A DNA stretch of 64,000 nucleotides from Cyclobacteriaceae bacterium. GTDB lineage: Bacteria; Bacteroidota; Bacteroidia; Cytophagales; Cyclobacteriaceae. Numbering within the stretch: the first letter of the stretch is position 1; every line of letters starts with the position of its first letter. Shown here in pieces: positions 45,976 through 54,054 of this stretch. The position numbers and the translations under genes were made by a program. The stretch covers positions 1-64,000 of the forward strand of contig JANQPQ010000009.1 in the NCBI GenBank assembly GCA_028285445.1. Reading direction: 5' to 3'. Under the pieces are notes generated by a model that was not told the origin of the DNA, ran no database searches, and worked only from the letters and a program-made list of their open reading frames with translations.

Positions 45976-48900
45976 ATGACACGTCTATATCTATATATCG
46001 CCCTGACTTTAGTGTCCATGATGGCCACAATCAACAGTTACTCCCAAAGTACCTGTAGCTGGCTAGCAGCACCAACTGTTACTAGTATCACTAGTGACAA
46101 TGCATCTTGTGGCCCCGTTACTCTAACGTACCACTTCACCACTGGCCCCCAAAGTTTCACTTGGTGGTACTGGCAAAAGCAAGGGAATGATTACACACAG
46201 GCTTACGGGCAGGGCAATCCCTTACAAGTGACTGAATCCGGAACTTACTATCTACGGACATGGAACGGTTCCTGCTGGAGCACAAACACCTCCGTTTCCA
46301 AGACAGTAACGGTAAACCCAATACCCGCCGAGCCAAACCCTCAATCTACCACCATCTCAGCTGAAACTTGTGGACCTAAAACTATCACCAGAGTTGGTAG
46401 CCCAACCGGGGGTGTCCTTTGGTATTGGCAAACCTCCTCTACCGGTCAGTCTACCTCCCTTGGCTCAGGTGCAACCCTACCAGTTAATAGCAGCAACCAC
46501 TACTATCTTCGGGCCCAGGGCCCCAGCGGGTGCTGGAGTACAACGTTGCTAGATGTTGGCCAGGTGAACATTTACAATGTAAATAACCCACCGAACGCGC
46601 CTGATGCCTATATCTGCGGGGCAGGCTCAGTTGCCCTAAATGTCACTTCCCCACAAGGTGATGTCAGATGGTATCATACGGCTACTGGGGGTTCTCCCAT
46701 TACCACCAGCCTTTCTCAAGGGCTTTACATTAGTGGCAATACGCTAACTGTCGACCTTACCACTGGTCAATCCCGTGTTTTTTATGCTGAAGAATATGAA
46801 GGAACCTGCGTAAGCGCAACCCGAGATTATGCTGCCGCCATTTCCGTCTCTGCCCCTCCAGCTCCATCGGCCTCCGCTCCATCAATTTGCAACGGAGGCA
46901 CAACAACACTGACGGCCTCTGGAGCTGGCGATGAATTCAGATGGTATAAACTACCTTATCCCAATGGCTCAGTTTGGAAGACAGGATCGTCCGTGACCTC
47001 AGAAACTTTGTCCGGAGCCCAAACAATTAGCTACTATGTCAGCGCAGTACACATCAACGGTGGAGTGGAATGTGAAGGTCCGCGCACTCAAGTCGATGCT
47101 AAGAGTTTCCTAAGCCCACCAACCGCTCCAACAGCCAGCGATCAATCTAAATGTGCTGAAGATCCAGCTGACATCACCCTAACGGTAAGTAATCCCAGCG
47201 GAAGCCTTGTCTATAAGTGGTATGCTGATGCCGGACTCAATACATTGCTCGATTCTGGGCCAAGCTTTACCCCAGATCCTCAACCAACAGCATCACAAAC
47301 CTCCTATTACGTTACGCAGGCTTACTCCGCATCGCCACAGTGCGAATCAGCTTATGAAGAGGTAAAGGCAATATTAGAAACTAATCAAACCGCTCCTACT
47401 CATGTGTCTACTACCTGTAGCGGCAATCAATATTTATTAACCGTATCTGGGGGTACTTCCTATCAGTGGTATACTTCCTCTGGCGCCATTATTTCAGGCG
47501 AAACTGCTAACACCTATACTGTCCCGGCCCTTGATGCTTCATATAAGGTAAGTGCTTTCAATGGCAATGGTTGTGAAAGTAGCCAAATAACAATTGCAGT
47601 TGATGATATGGATTTGGGTAGTGCCAGCTATACTGCTGGTACCAACACCGCCACCGTCACCATTGCCGGAGGTATAGGCCCCTACCATTATAACTTTAAG
47701 GCTTATCAACGTGGAAATGTGGTTGATCAAGTTGATTATTTCGACGAAGCTGGGTTATCCAAGAGCTGGCAACCTACCATTGCTGCCTGCTACGATTTAA
47801 ACATTGTTGCATCAGTGTCAGAAGCCTGCAGCAATACAATGTCTGACATTCAGGTAGTAACAATTGCATCTGACGATAACAACCCAGATTGCGACATTCT
47901 GCGAAACTGGACACAAACCACCACCTTTACTGTTGATGGTTCTGGCCAGGAGCAAATGCTGAGTGACAGCAAATCATATTTTGATGATTTTGGCAAAGTA
48001 GTGCAATCTCAGGTGAAGCATCTGGAAGAAAACAACGTGTTTGCTGGCCACACGCTTTATGATGAACTCGGCAATGGTGTTATCTCAACACTTCCTGCCC
48101 CCATCAACCGCACTGACTTCGGATATATCCATGACTTCATAACCTATGGCAGTGGCCAACAATTCACACCTGATGTCATTGGCAGCGAAACTCCTTTTAT
48201 ACCAAAAGCAGTTGATCAAGGCACTGCTGGCAAGTTAGGACACTTTTATAGTGACAATAGCCCCGAGGAGTATATGGCCACCAACCAATACCCATATTCG
48301 GCCTCTTGGGTCGAAAAAGGACCCGACCCGCGCATTTCCCGCGCCGGCAGTGTAGGTGAGCTTAGATTAGGAAGTAATTATGAAGTTGTTTCAGAACGTT
48401 TTGATATCACCGCAGACGAATTGCAACATTACTTTGATCTACGGCATTATTTCGTAGATGGTACTACCTTGAATGAAGATCTTGGCTATCGGTCAGTTAG
48501 TACAGATCCTGACGGGAATAAATCCGTAATTTGGGCCAACGCTGCCGGGCAAGCTGTGGCTTCTGCCCTCATCGAGTCTGGTACATCTAACTACATCAAT
48601 TGGAGTTATAACTACTATGATGATGTAGGCAACCTGATTGCTACGGTGGCACCAAAAGGTGTCAACCAGGCCTCGACAGCCAGACCCGACTTCACCACAG
48701 AATACGAATACAACCATTTGGGTCAGTTGATAAAAGTTTCATCCCCCGATGAAGGCATCAGCCATTATGTATATAGCGAAGATGGCAAGATCAGATTTTC
48801 GCAAAATGCAGAGCAAGGTTCCCCCACTGGAGGAGGCGATGAGCGGTTTTCTTATACATTATATGATGAAGATCACCGCCTAATTGAAAGTGGTGAGTAT

Positions 48901-51900
48901 ATTATGAAAGATGCAGGTCATTTTGTATTCGAAAGCCACTTTGCAATAAGCCATGTAACTAACTCCATATTTAATATTGTTGACCTTAATGGCAGCGCAG
49001 GAGATCTAACCGGTGGTGAGAAGAAACACGTTAGCAATATCTACTACGACCGTAAGCCTGCGAACTTCCCAACCAATGGGTTGCAGGAACCTCGTTTTCT
49101 TATCGGGGAAGTTTCTGGAACAGCTAACGGTAAGAGTAAAACCTGGTACAGCTACGATGAGTATGGGCGCGTGGAATGGATAGCAACAGAAGTAACTGAT
49201 CTCAGCAACAAGCTTTTTATTACGGAATACAGCTACGACTTTAGCGGCAACTTGTTGGAGGTGGCTTTTCAGCCTGGTGTTGCCGGAGAGGCATTTTATC
49301 ACCACTACACTTACGATAGCGAAGGCAGGTTACTCACCGTCAAAACTTCGGAAGATGGTGTGATAGCCAATGCCAAATTACAAGCGACTTACGACCAGTA
49401 TATGCATGGCCCATTGGAAAGGATGGAATTGGGAGAAGGCTTACAGGGGCTTGATTTCACCTATACTGAACAAGGCTGGCTTAAAGCCATCAACCACCCG
49501 GATGATGGCATTGACCCCGGGAATGATGCCTCTAATGTCAATTTCTACGAAGATGCTTTTGGTATGACACTGGAGTACTATCAAAACGACTACCAACGAA
49601 CCGGAACCAACATTACCAGTGTCACCCTAAGTGATCAAGATTTTCCACAACATCACACTGGCAATGTAAGAGCTACTGCCTGGGGTCGGGAGAACTTTAT
49701 GCAGCCAATACCGGCAGAGGATGACCTTGTGCTTTCTACCTACGATGCCAACGAGAACGATGTAATTGCCAGGAACAGCATCCGGCTACTGCCAGGCTTT
49801 GTTGTTGACCAAAACAATACCTTCACGGCCAAGGCCGACCCCGATGGTATGGTGCTGCCTCCTGAGGAAGTGCCTAACCTCTACGCTTATAAGTATGATC
49901 AGAAAAACCAACTGACAGAAGCAAGGTTTGGTGAGAAAGCCAACTTCAATGGTAACGAAGAGGAGTTCAAGGTAACGGTACCTACCTACGATGATCATGG
50001 CAATATCATGTCATTGACCAGAAATGATGAGGCCGGAGACGTTCAAAACAACTTCAGCTACACTTACGCTAACGCCACCAAGAACCAATTAAGCGATATA
50101 CCAGGGCATGCCACTTACATCTACAACAAGATTGGGCAGCTCATTGAAACCACGCCTAATGGGCAAAACACGCAATATATAAAGTATGATGCCTATGGTA
50201 ACGTACTCGGTGTCTATCCAACCTCAGCCCACGTCTCAGAAGATGCAATAGTGGAGTATGAATATGACGATAGAGGATTTAGGCTTAGCAAAAAATCTGG
50301 AAGTTTCAAATATTGGTACATTCGAGACGCCAGCGGCAACTTGCTAGGGCTTTACCTTGACCAGCAGCAACTGGAACTGCCGATCTACGGAGCCAGTCGT
50401 TTGGGCATTGCCTTCCGCAATGTGCAGCCTGATCACCTTAAGTACAATTATGAACTTACGGACCACCTCGGTAATGTGCGGACAGTAGTAAGTCCTATCA
50501 AAACCAATGTGCAGGCCACTTTGGAAACCTCACCCACGGAAGTGCAGGCTTTTGAGGATTTGGTTTTTGAAAATACGGACACCAGGCAGCAAGATGTAAA
50601 CTACGCCTACAATGGCAGTTATGCAGCTCGTTTGAATGGTTATGACAACCGCATTGTCGGTCCGGCTATTAGTTTAGCTGTTAATAACGGGGATGTGGTA
50701 GACATGTCAGTCTATGCTAAGTACGATAATAATACTAATAATAACCCCGCCGCCGTCAGTGGACTAGTAGCTGCCTTGACTGGTAGTTTTGGTATCACCT
50801 CCACCGGTGAAACCGCTAATATCTATACTGCCATAGATGATGCCATAACCGGCACGGCAGCCTTTACAGGCGGTTCAAGTAACCTGCCGAGAGCTTACCT
50901 GGCTTACCTACTATTCGACCAGACCTATACTTTGAAAGATCATGGTCACTTCCAGGTAACCTCGAACTCCGAAGGTATTGGTGCGAACCATGACTTGCTC
51001 AGCTTAACAGCCAATGTTACCGAAAATGGTTTTATATATATCTATGTGATCAACGAGAGTGCGGTAGATGTAAACGTCTTCTTTGATGATTTTAGCATCA
51101 ACCACGAAGGCCTGAGCCTGATACGAACAGCGGATTACTATCCCTTTGGCTCTGTGATGCGACAAGAACTACTTAATGAAGAAAACCCCTACCGCTTTGG
51201 CTACCAGGGGCAATTTGCGGAGAAGGATGATGAAACGGGCTTAAATAGCTTTGAGCTAAGGATGTATGACCCACTTGTTGGGAAGTGGCTGTCCACAGAT
51301 CCTTTCGGTGAGTTTTGGTCGCCATACTTGGCCATGGGCAATAATCCTGGGTTATTCGATCCTACCGGTGGTATGACGGCAGGGTGCTGTGAACCATTAA
51401 AGAAACTTGGATTGCTTCCTAGTGGACTTGGGGGTAGCAGCCTTGAGATTCTCAGACTCAGATATCTTTCGGGTATTACAATATTCGCCACAAGATTGCC
51501 GCAATTAGGCAAAACCTTGGCTTTGATTAATGCGGTTGGGAGGCCTATTAACACGAGTCTGAGTGGAGATGGAACTATTGCCACTTTTGAGGATTTTCAA
51601 GTTGCTCATGATATAGCCGCTTTTGATTTAGCCGTTACTGGCACCGTAATAAAAGAGTTTGTTAAATCGTCTGTTGTCCCTGAAAATCATGGGGATGAGA
51701 ATCATATAGCGATGTCGCTACCCTTTCCAGGTGCAAATGGCCCCCAGCTTCTCAGGCAGCTAAGGAACATTCAAAAAACGCGAAGGGCATTAGAGCTAGC
51801 TCGACAAGTTGGAAAAAATCGTGTTATCTTGAGGTCGGAAAAACTCTCCTTTAAGTTTGATCTAACAGGAAAAGCTCATTTCAATAAGTCAATACAGAGG

Positions 51901-52053
51901 TTTGTACAGACTCCGCACAAGCACATTGGTAAACTTAATATTAGAGCGCCGAAACATATTGGTAGACAATTTAATTTTAGCAAGGACGTTCAGCTAATGA
52001 CCAATGAGGATATTAGACTAGTCCGTAAGTATTTAGAAAGGATTCATAAATGA
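45976..52053 (+). CDS. Second Rhs protein with Ig-like domains and toxin C-terminus
   Basis: A 2025-residue protein. After a signal peptide (to about residue 24, INSYSQ) there are about six Ig-like domains of roughly 85 residues (each with a Cys pair and a WYxx core), then a DUF6443-like start (NWTQTTTFTVDGSGQ, SDSKSYFDDFGKVVQSQ), YD repeats (YEYNHLGQLIKVSSPDEG, YDAYGNVLG), an inserted beta-sandwich, and the Rhs core (FGYQGQFAEKDDETGLNSFE, MYDPLVGKWLSTDPFGEFWS, FDPTGG). The last 226 residues are a polymorphic toxin. It follows the first Rhs gene by 26 bases and overlaps its immunity gene by four. The Rhs core should self-cleave before the toxin; delivery by T9SS is a guess. Confidence 0.85.
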   Translation: MTRLYLYIALTLVSMMATINSYSQSTCSWLAAPTVTSITSDNASCGPVTLTYHFTTGPQSFTWWYWQKQGNDYTQAYGQGNPLQVTESGTYYLRTWNGSCWSTNTSVSKTVTVNPIPAEPNPQSTTISAETCGPKTITRVGSPTGGVLWYWQTSSTGQSTSLGSGATLPVNSSNHYYLRAQGPSGCWSTTLLDVGQVNIYNVNNPPNAPDAYICGAGSVALNVTSPQGDVRWYHTATGGSPITTSLSQGLYISGNTLTVDLTTGQSRVFYAEEYEGTCVSATRDYAAAISVSAPPAPSASAPSICNGGTTTLTASGAGDEFRWYKLPYPNGSVWKTGSSVTSETLSGAQTISYYVSAVHINGGVECEGPRTQVDAKSFLSPPTAPTASDQSKCAEDPADITLTVSNPSGSLVYKWYADAGLNTLLDSGPSFTPDPQPTASQTSYYVTQAYSASPQCESAYEEVKAILETNQTAPTHVSTTCSGNQYLLTVSGGTSYQWYTSSGAIISGETANTYTVPALDASYKVSAFNGNGCESSQITIAVDDMDLGSASYTAGTNTATVTIAGGIGPYHYNFKAYQRGNVVDQVDYFDEAGLSKSWQPTIAACYDLNIVASVSEACSNTMSDIQVVTIASDDNNPDCDILRNWTQTTTFTVDGSGQEQMLSDSKSYFDDFGKVVQSQVKHLEENNVFAGHTLYDELGNGVISTLPAPINRTDFGYIHDFITYGSGQQFTPDVIGSETPFIPKAVDQGTAGKLGHFYSDNSPEEYMATNQYPYSASWVEKGPDPRISRAGSVGELRLGSNYEVVSERFDITADELQHYFDLRHYFVDGTTLNEDLGYRSVSTDPDGNKSVIWANAAGQAVASALIESGTSNYINWSYNYYDDVGNLIATVAPKGVNQASTARPDFTTEYEYNHLGQLIKVSSPDEGISHYVYSEDGKIRFSQNAEQGSPTGGGDERFSYTLYDEDHRLIESGEYIMKDAGHFVFESHFAISHVTNSIFNIVDLNGSAGDLTGGEKKHVSNIYYDRKPANFPTNGLQEPRFLIGEVSGTANGKSKTWYSYDEYGRVEWIATEVTDLSNKLFITEYSYDFSGNLLEVAFQPGVAGEAFYHHYTYDSEGRLLTVKTSEDGVIANAKLQATYDQYMHGPLERMELGEGLQGLDFTYTEQGWLKAINHPDDGIDPGNDASNVNFYEDAFGMTLEYYQNDYQRTGTNITSVTLSDQDFPQHHTGNVRATAWGRENFMQPIPAEDDLVLSTYDANENDVIARNSIRLLPGFVVDQNNTFTAKADPDGMVLPPEEVPNLYAYKYDQKNQLTEARFGEKANFNGNEEEFKVTVPTYDDHGNIMSLTRNDEAGDVQNNFSYTYANATKNQLSDIPGHATYIYNKIGQLIETTPNGQNTQYIKYDAYGNVLGVYPTSAHVSEDAIVEYEYDDRGFRLSKKSGSFKYWYIRDASGNLLGLYLDQQQLELPIYGASRLGIAFRNVQPDHLKYNYELTDHLGNVRTVVSPIKTNVQATLETSPTEVQAFEDLVFENTDTRQQDVNYAYNGSYAARLNGYDNRIVGPAISLAVNNGDVVDMSVYAKYDNNTNNNPAAVSGLVAALTGSFGITSTGETANIYTAIDDAITGTAAFTGGSSNLPRAYLAYLLFDQTYTLKDHGHFQVTSNSEGIGANHDLLSLTANVTENGFIYIYVINESAVDVNVFFDDFSINHEGLSLIRTADYYPFGSVMRQELLNEENPYRFGYQGQFAEKDDETGLNSFELRMYDPLVGKWLSTDPFGEFWSPYLAMGNNPGLFDPTGGMTAGCCEPLKKLGLLPSGLGGSSLEILRLRYLSGITIFATRLPQLGKTLALINAVGRPINTSLSGDGTIATFEDFQVAHDIAAFDLAVTGTVIKEFVKSSVVPENHGDENHIAMSLPFPGANGPQLLRQLRNIQKTRRALELARQVGKNRVILRSEKLSFKFDLTGKAHFNKSIQRFVQTPHKHIGKLNIRAPKHIGRQFNFSKDVQLMTNEDIRLVRKYLERIHK
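51373..52050 (+). other. Polymorphic toxin C-terminal domain (possibly type 24)
   Basis: Residues 1800-2025 follow the Rhs core end FDPTGG. The region has a linker with two hydrophobic helices, then a compact domain beginning NRVILRSEKLSFKFDLTGKA, with the conserved-looking D-x-x-G-K-x-H and T-P-H-x-H clusters (FDLTGKAHF, VQTPHKHIG) and the end MTNEDIRLVRKYL. I recall this set of D, K, H and TPH residues in the 'polymorphic toxin type 24' family, predicted to be a nuclease; the assignment is from memory. DNA here is visibly more AT-rich than the Rhs core, as expected for an exchangeable tip. Confidence 0.5.
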
Positions 52054-52463
52054 AACTAGAAAATTTTAATCTTGTTGAAGATTACGCAATATCTTACAAC
52101 GGAATACAGATCGATTTACACAACAACTACGATTTGGCTGATCTCCACGTTCATTATCTGACTCGAAAATTCATCATGGTTTGGCAGCTAGTTAATAACG
52201 AAATTGGCGCCGCTATCCCTCAAACGTTGGAATTGGAATTTGCAGGTCTCCAGTATTTAAGTATTACTCCAAGAGACCCTGAAATGCCATTTGAAGAAGA
52301 CAGAACTCTAAACGAATTTGGATTCATTGAAGCGTCTGAGTCAAATATCGAAAATACAACAACAAATTTCCGAACTAACACTGATGAGCATCTCGTCTTT
52401 AGCCTAAACGGGGGATCAATTATTCGCATCTACTCTGATCTAGCTCAGATACATGTGAAGTAA
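52050..52463 (+). CDS. Probable immunity protein for the Rhs toxin
   Basis: A 137-residue soluble protein overlapping the toxin gene by four bases (ATGA), the usual position and coupling for a cognate immunity gene. It is acidic and beta-rich (NYDLADLHVHYL, TLELEFAGLQYLSITPRDPE, SLNGGSIIRIYSD), with no signal peptide, so it acts in the cytoplasm. Immunity proteins are too variable to place by motif; the assignment rests on position, size and charge. Confidence 0.6.
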   Translation: MKLENFNLVEDYAISYNGIQIDLHNNYDLADLHVHYLTRKFIMVWQLVNNEIGAAIPQTLELEFAGLQYLSITPRDPEMPFEEDRTLNEFGFIEASESNIENTTTNFRTNTDEHLVFSLNGGSIIRIYSDLAQIHVK

Positions 52464-52475
52464 CAGCCTACTATC

Positions 52476-52499
52476 TGGGGGTAGTTTTTAGCTTCCCCA
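52476..52499 (+). terminator. Hairpin after the immunity gene
   Basis: TGGGG pairs with CCCCA around a TAGTTTTTAGCT interior with two further pairs, 13 bases after the immunity stop. A T run lies in the loop rather than after the stem, so termination is uncertain. Confidence 0.3.
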
Positions 52500-52501
52500 C
52501 T

Positions 52502-52545
52502 GGCTTAAGTTTGGCAGGCGCAATTGCCCGTAGGTAACTTGAGCC
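52502..52545. terminator. Long stem-loop following the toxin cassette
   Basis: GGCTTAAGTT (52502-52511) pairs with AACTTGAGCC (52536-52545), one wobble pair; the 24-base interior contains the palindrome GCAATTGC. TATTTTGT follows, as in a rho-independent terminator. The structure might also be a trace of the cassette boundary used in Rhs tip exchange. Confidence 0.4.
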
Positions 52546-52627
52546 TATTTTGTCAGAAGGTTGTTTATGCCAATGCCTTATCCCGCCCCTTTCCTACCAA
52601 TTAGTAGGGTTAACTCGATCCGAATAA

Positions 52628-53011
52628 GTGACGAATGTATTCGACTATATCTACTTAAGAGTCCACAACTTCGCAATAGGGCGCGATGGAACTCCCGCAT
52701 CCTATGCTTCCGGAATTCTTTCAGCTATTCAAGCAATGACGGTATACACAACCGTTGTTTGTATTGAACTCATTTTCTCCAAGGATCTTTCAATGTATTA
52801 TGACAATACTATTCTAATTCCTTTTGTAATAGTTGTGATTGTTTTCAATCTGATTCGGTATTTCAGTCCATCCAGAATTGAGAAGCTTAAATCAAAATGG
52901 GCAGATGAAAAACCAAAGGATAAAAGAAAAAGGGGGTTGGCAATCGTCTTGTTTGCCATGTTCGTAATCTTGTTCCCTGTAATTGTTGGAATAGCAGAAA
53001 ACAACTTTTGA
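52628..53011 (+). CDS. Small three-helix membrane protein
   Basis: A 127-residue protein that must start at the GTG at 52628, because the preceding codon is a TAA in frame. It has three hydrophobic segments: around residues 29-51, 60-78 and 103-121, with a Lys-rich cytoplasmic-type loop (EKLKSKWADEKPKDKRKRG). The N-terminal 'FDYIYLRVHNF' pattern resembles the beginning of the 124-residue protein at 53441. Such small membrane proteins turn up repeatedly beside Rhs toxins in Bacteroidota, possibly as immunity or remnant genes; the function is unknown. It overlaps the next gene by four bases. Confidence 0.5.
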   Translation: MTNVFDYIYLRVHNFAIGRDGTPASYASGILSAIQAMTVYTTVVCIELIFSKDLSMYYDNTILIPFVIVVIVFNLIRYFSPSRIEKLKSKWADEKPKDKRKRGLAIVLFAMFVILFPVIVGIAENNF

Positions 53012-53298
53012 TCGACTCCCATTATTCAACGAAGAAAGAACTCTTACATACCTATAATACTATCAATCAAATACTGATGGATTATAACCCGCTCGGTGTG
53101 GAAGGCCCTGCCTTAAATGAAGAATACCGTCAGCACATTCCACAAATCATGAAGATTATGAATGAAAGAGAGCAGTTGTTGGCTTATCTGCAGCAACTTT
53201 TTGTCAAGGAGCTTGGTATTATTGACCATTTGGGGAAAAATGATAAAATAAGTCTTGAGGAGCTTTGCAATAGGATTGCTGCTACCAAACCAATTTAG
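53008..53298 (+). CDS. DUF1871-like small protein, possible orphan immunity
   Basis: A 96-residue helical protein starting at a TTG that overlaps the stop of the membrane protein upstream. NQILMDYNPLGV, followed by EEYRQHIPQIMKIM and VKELGI, recalls DUF1871 (YugE-like): 'W/Y-(D/N)-P-(I/L)-G' then a helix ending in I-x-(K/E)-I. Members occur in toxin-immunity regions, which fits this place. Its toxin would be a tail displaced from the Rhs gene. The TTG start makes the N-terminus less certain, although another M occurs at residue 24 of the frame. Confidence 0.5.
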   Translation: MIDSHYSTKKELLHTYNTINQILMDYNPLGVEGPALNEEYRQHIPQIMKIMNEREQLLAYLQQLFVKELGIIDHLGKNDKISLEELCNRIAATKPI

Positions 53299-53440
53299 CA
53301 TTCTGTCAACGACTTAAACTCTAGACATGTAGTATGGCCTGAAGCCACCCCGAACAAGTATTAATAGCAGTAATAGGGCAGTAGTGGTGCTATAATATTA
53401 GTCACCCGGCAAGAGCGAGCGTCTGCCTCGTGATTTAGTC

Positions 53441-53815
53441 ATGATTGTTTTAGATTTCTTTATGAAGGCCTACCACGTTTATATGCAAAGTCGGCAGGAA
53501 AGAGGAAAAGAGGCAGCAGTTATTCCGGCAGCGGTCAGTCTTAGTTCATTAATCTATTACTTGCTGGCTGCAGTATTCTCGATTATTGATCCATCACTGC
53601 CTAGTAAGATTTTAGGTGCCTTCAGTTCGTTTGCTCTATTTGTTTTGTTGTATTTTCTGATATCAAAAATACTAATGCAGCTTTACGTAAGAGGAGATAG
53701 GAAAATTGAGTACGATAGTTTTTCCAACGTGTTTTACAGATTCATGGGGCCCATAGTTTTTCTAGGGTCCTTTTTTATGTTTGTGCTCTCCCTTAGGTTT
53801 CTATCACCAGGATAG
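53441..53815 (+). CDS. Small three-helix membrane protein
   Basis: The 124-residue product has hydrophobic segments around residues 27-47, 54-77 and 98-121, the same layout as the 127-residue protein at 52628, with a similar soluble start (LDFFMKAYHVYMQSRQERGK). The two may be diverged copies of one family. It starts at an ATG 143 bases after the DUF1871-like gene and no toxin gene precedes it. The intergenic gap contains an imperfect CGAG...CTCG dyad at about 53414-53430. Function unknown; an immunity relic is plausible. Confidence 0.5.
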   Translation: MIVLDFFMKAYHVYMQSRQERGKEAAVIPAAVSLSSLIYYLLAAVFSIIDPSLPSKILGAFSSFALFVLLYFLISKILMQLYVRGDRKIEYDSFSNVFYRFMGPIVFLGSFFMFVLSLRFLSPG

Positions 53816-53983
53816 GAAAAGTATTTAGCCCTCGTGAGCGCCATTATTCGTTCATGAACCGCTACCGAAAATATCGTGATTTAATTCAGTAGGCCAATAG
53901 CTAACTTGCCGAATAGTTGGGAGTTTATATAGGCCAAACATGGTAACAATTCTCTATCCCAAGACATTAACAACATATACGTA

Positions 53984-54012
53984 TTTGTACCCATTGGCCC
54001 CAAGTAGATTTG
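53984..54012 (+). promoter_or_regulatory. Promoter of the coiled-coil outer-membrane protein gene
   Basis: TTTG (53984-53987), 17 bases, then TAGATTTG (54005-54012): both elements match the Bacteroidota consensus exactly. Transcription would begin around 54019, about 36 bases before the TTG start at 54055. It makes the gene independent of the Rhs operon. Confidence 0.6.
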
Positions 54013-54054
54013 ATAGATAATGCTTATTTTGAACTCTAGAGCTAGTGTACTCAA

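Noticed and set aside
52561-52767. A 68-codon ORF overlapping the first small membrane protein
   Set aside because: It shares DNA with the better-supported GTG-started membrane protein at 52628 in another frame, has no motif and has poor amino acid composition.
53400-53440. Direct-repeat boundary marking cassette insertion
   Set aside because: CGTGATTTA occurs twice (near 53428 and 53875) but the match is too short to call an attachment or cassette repeat.
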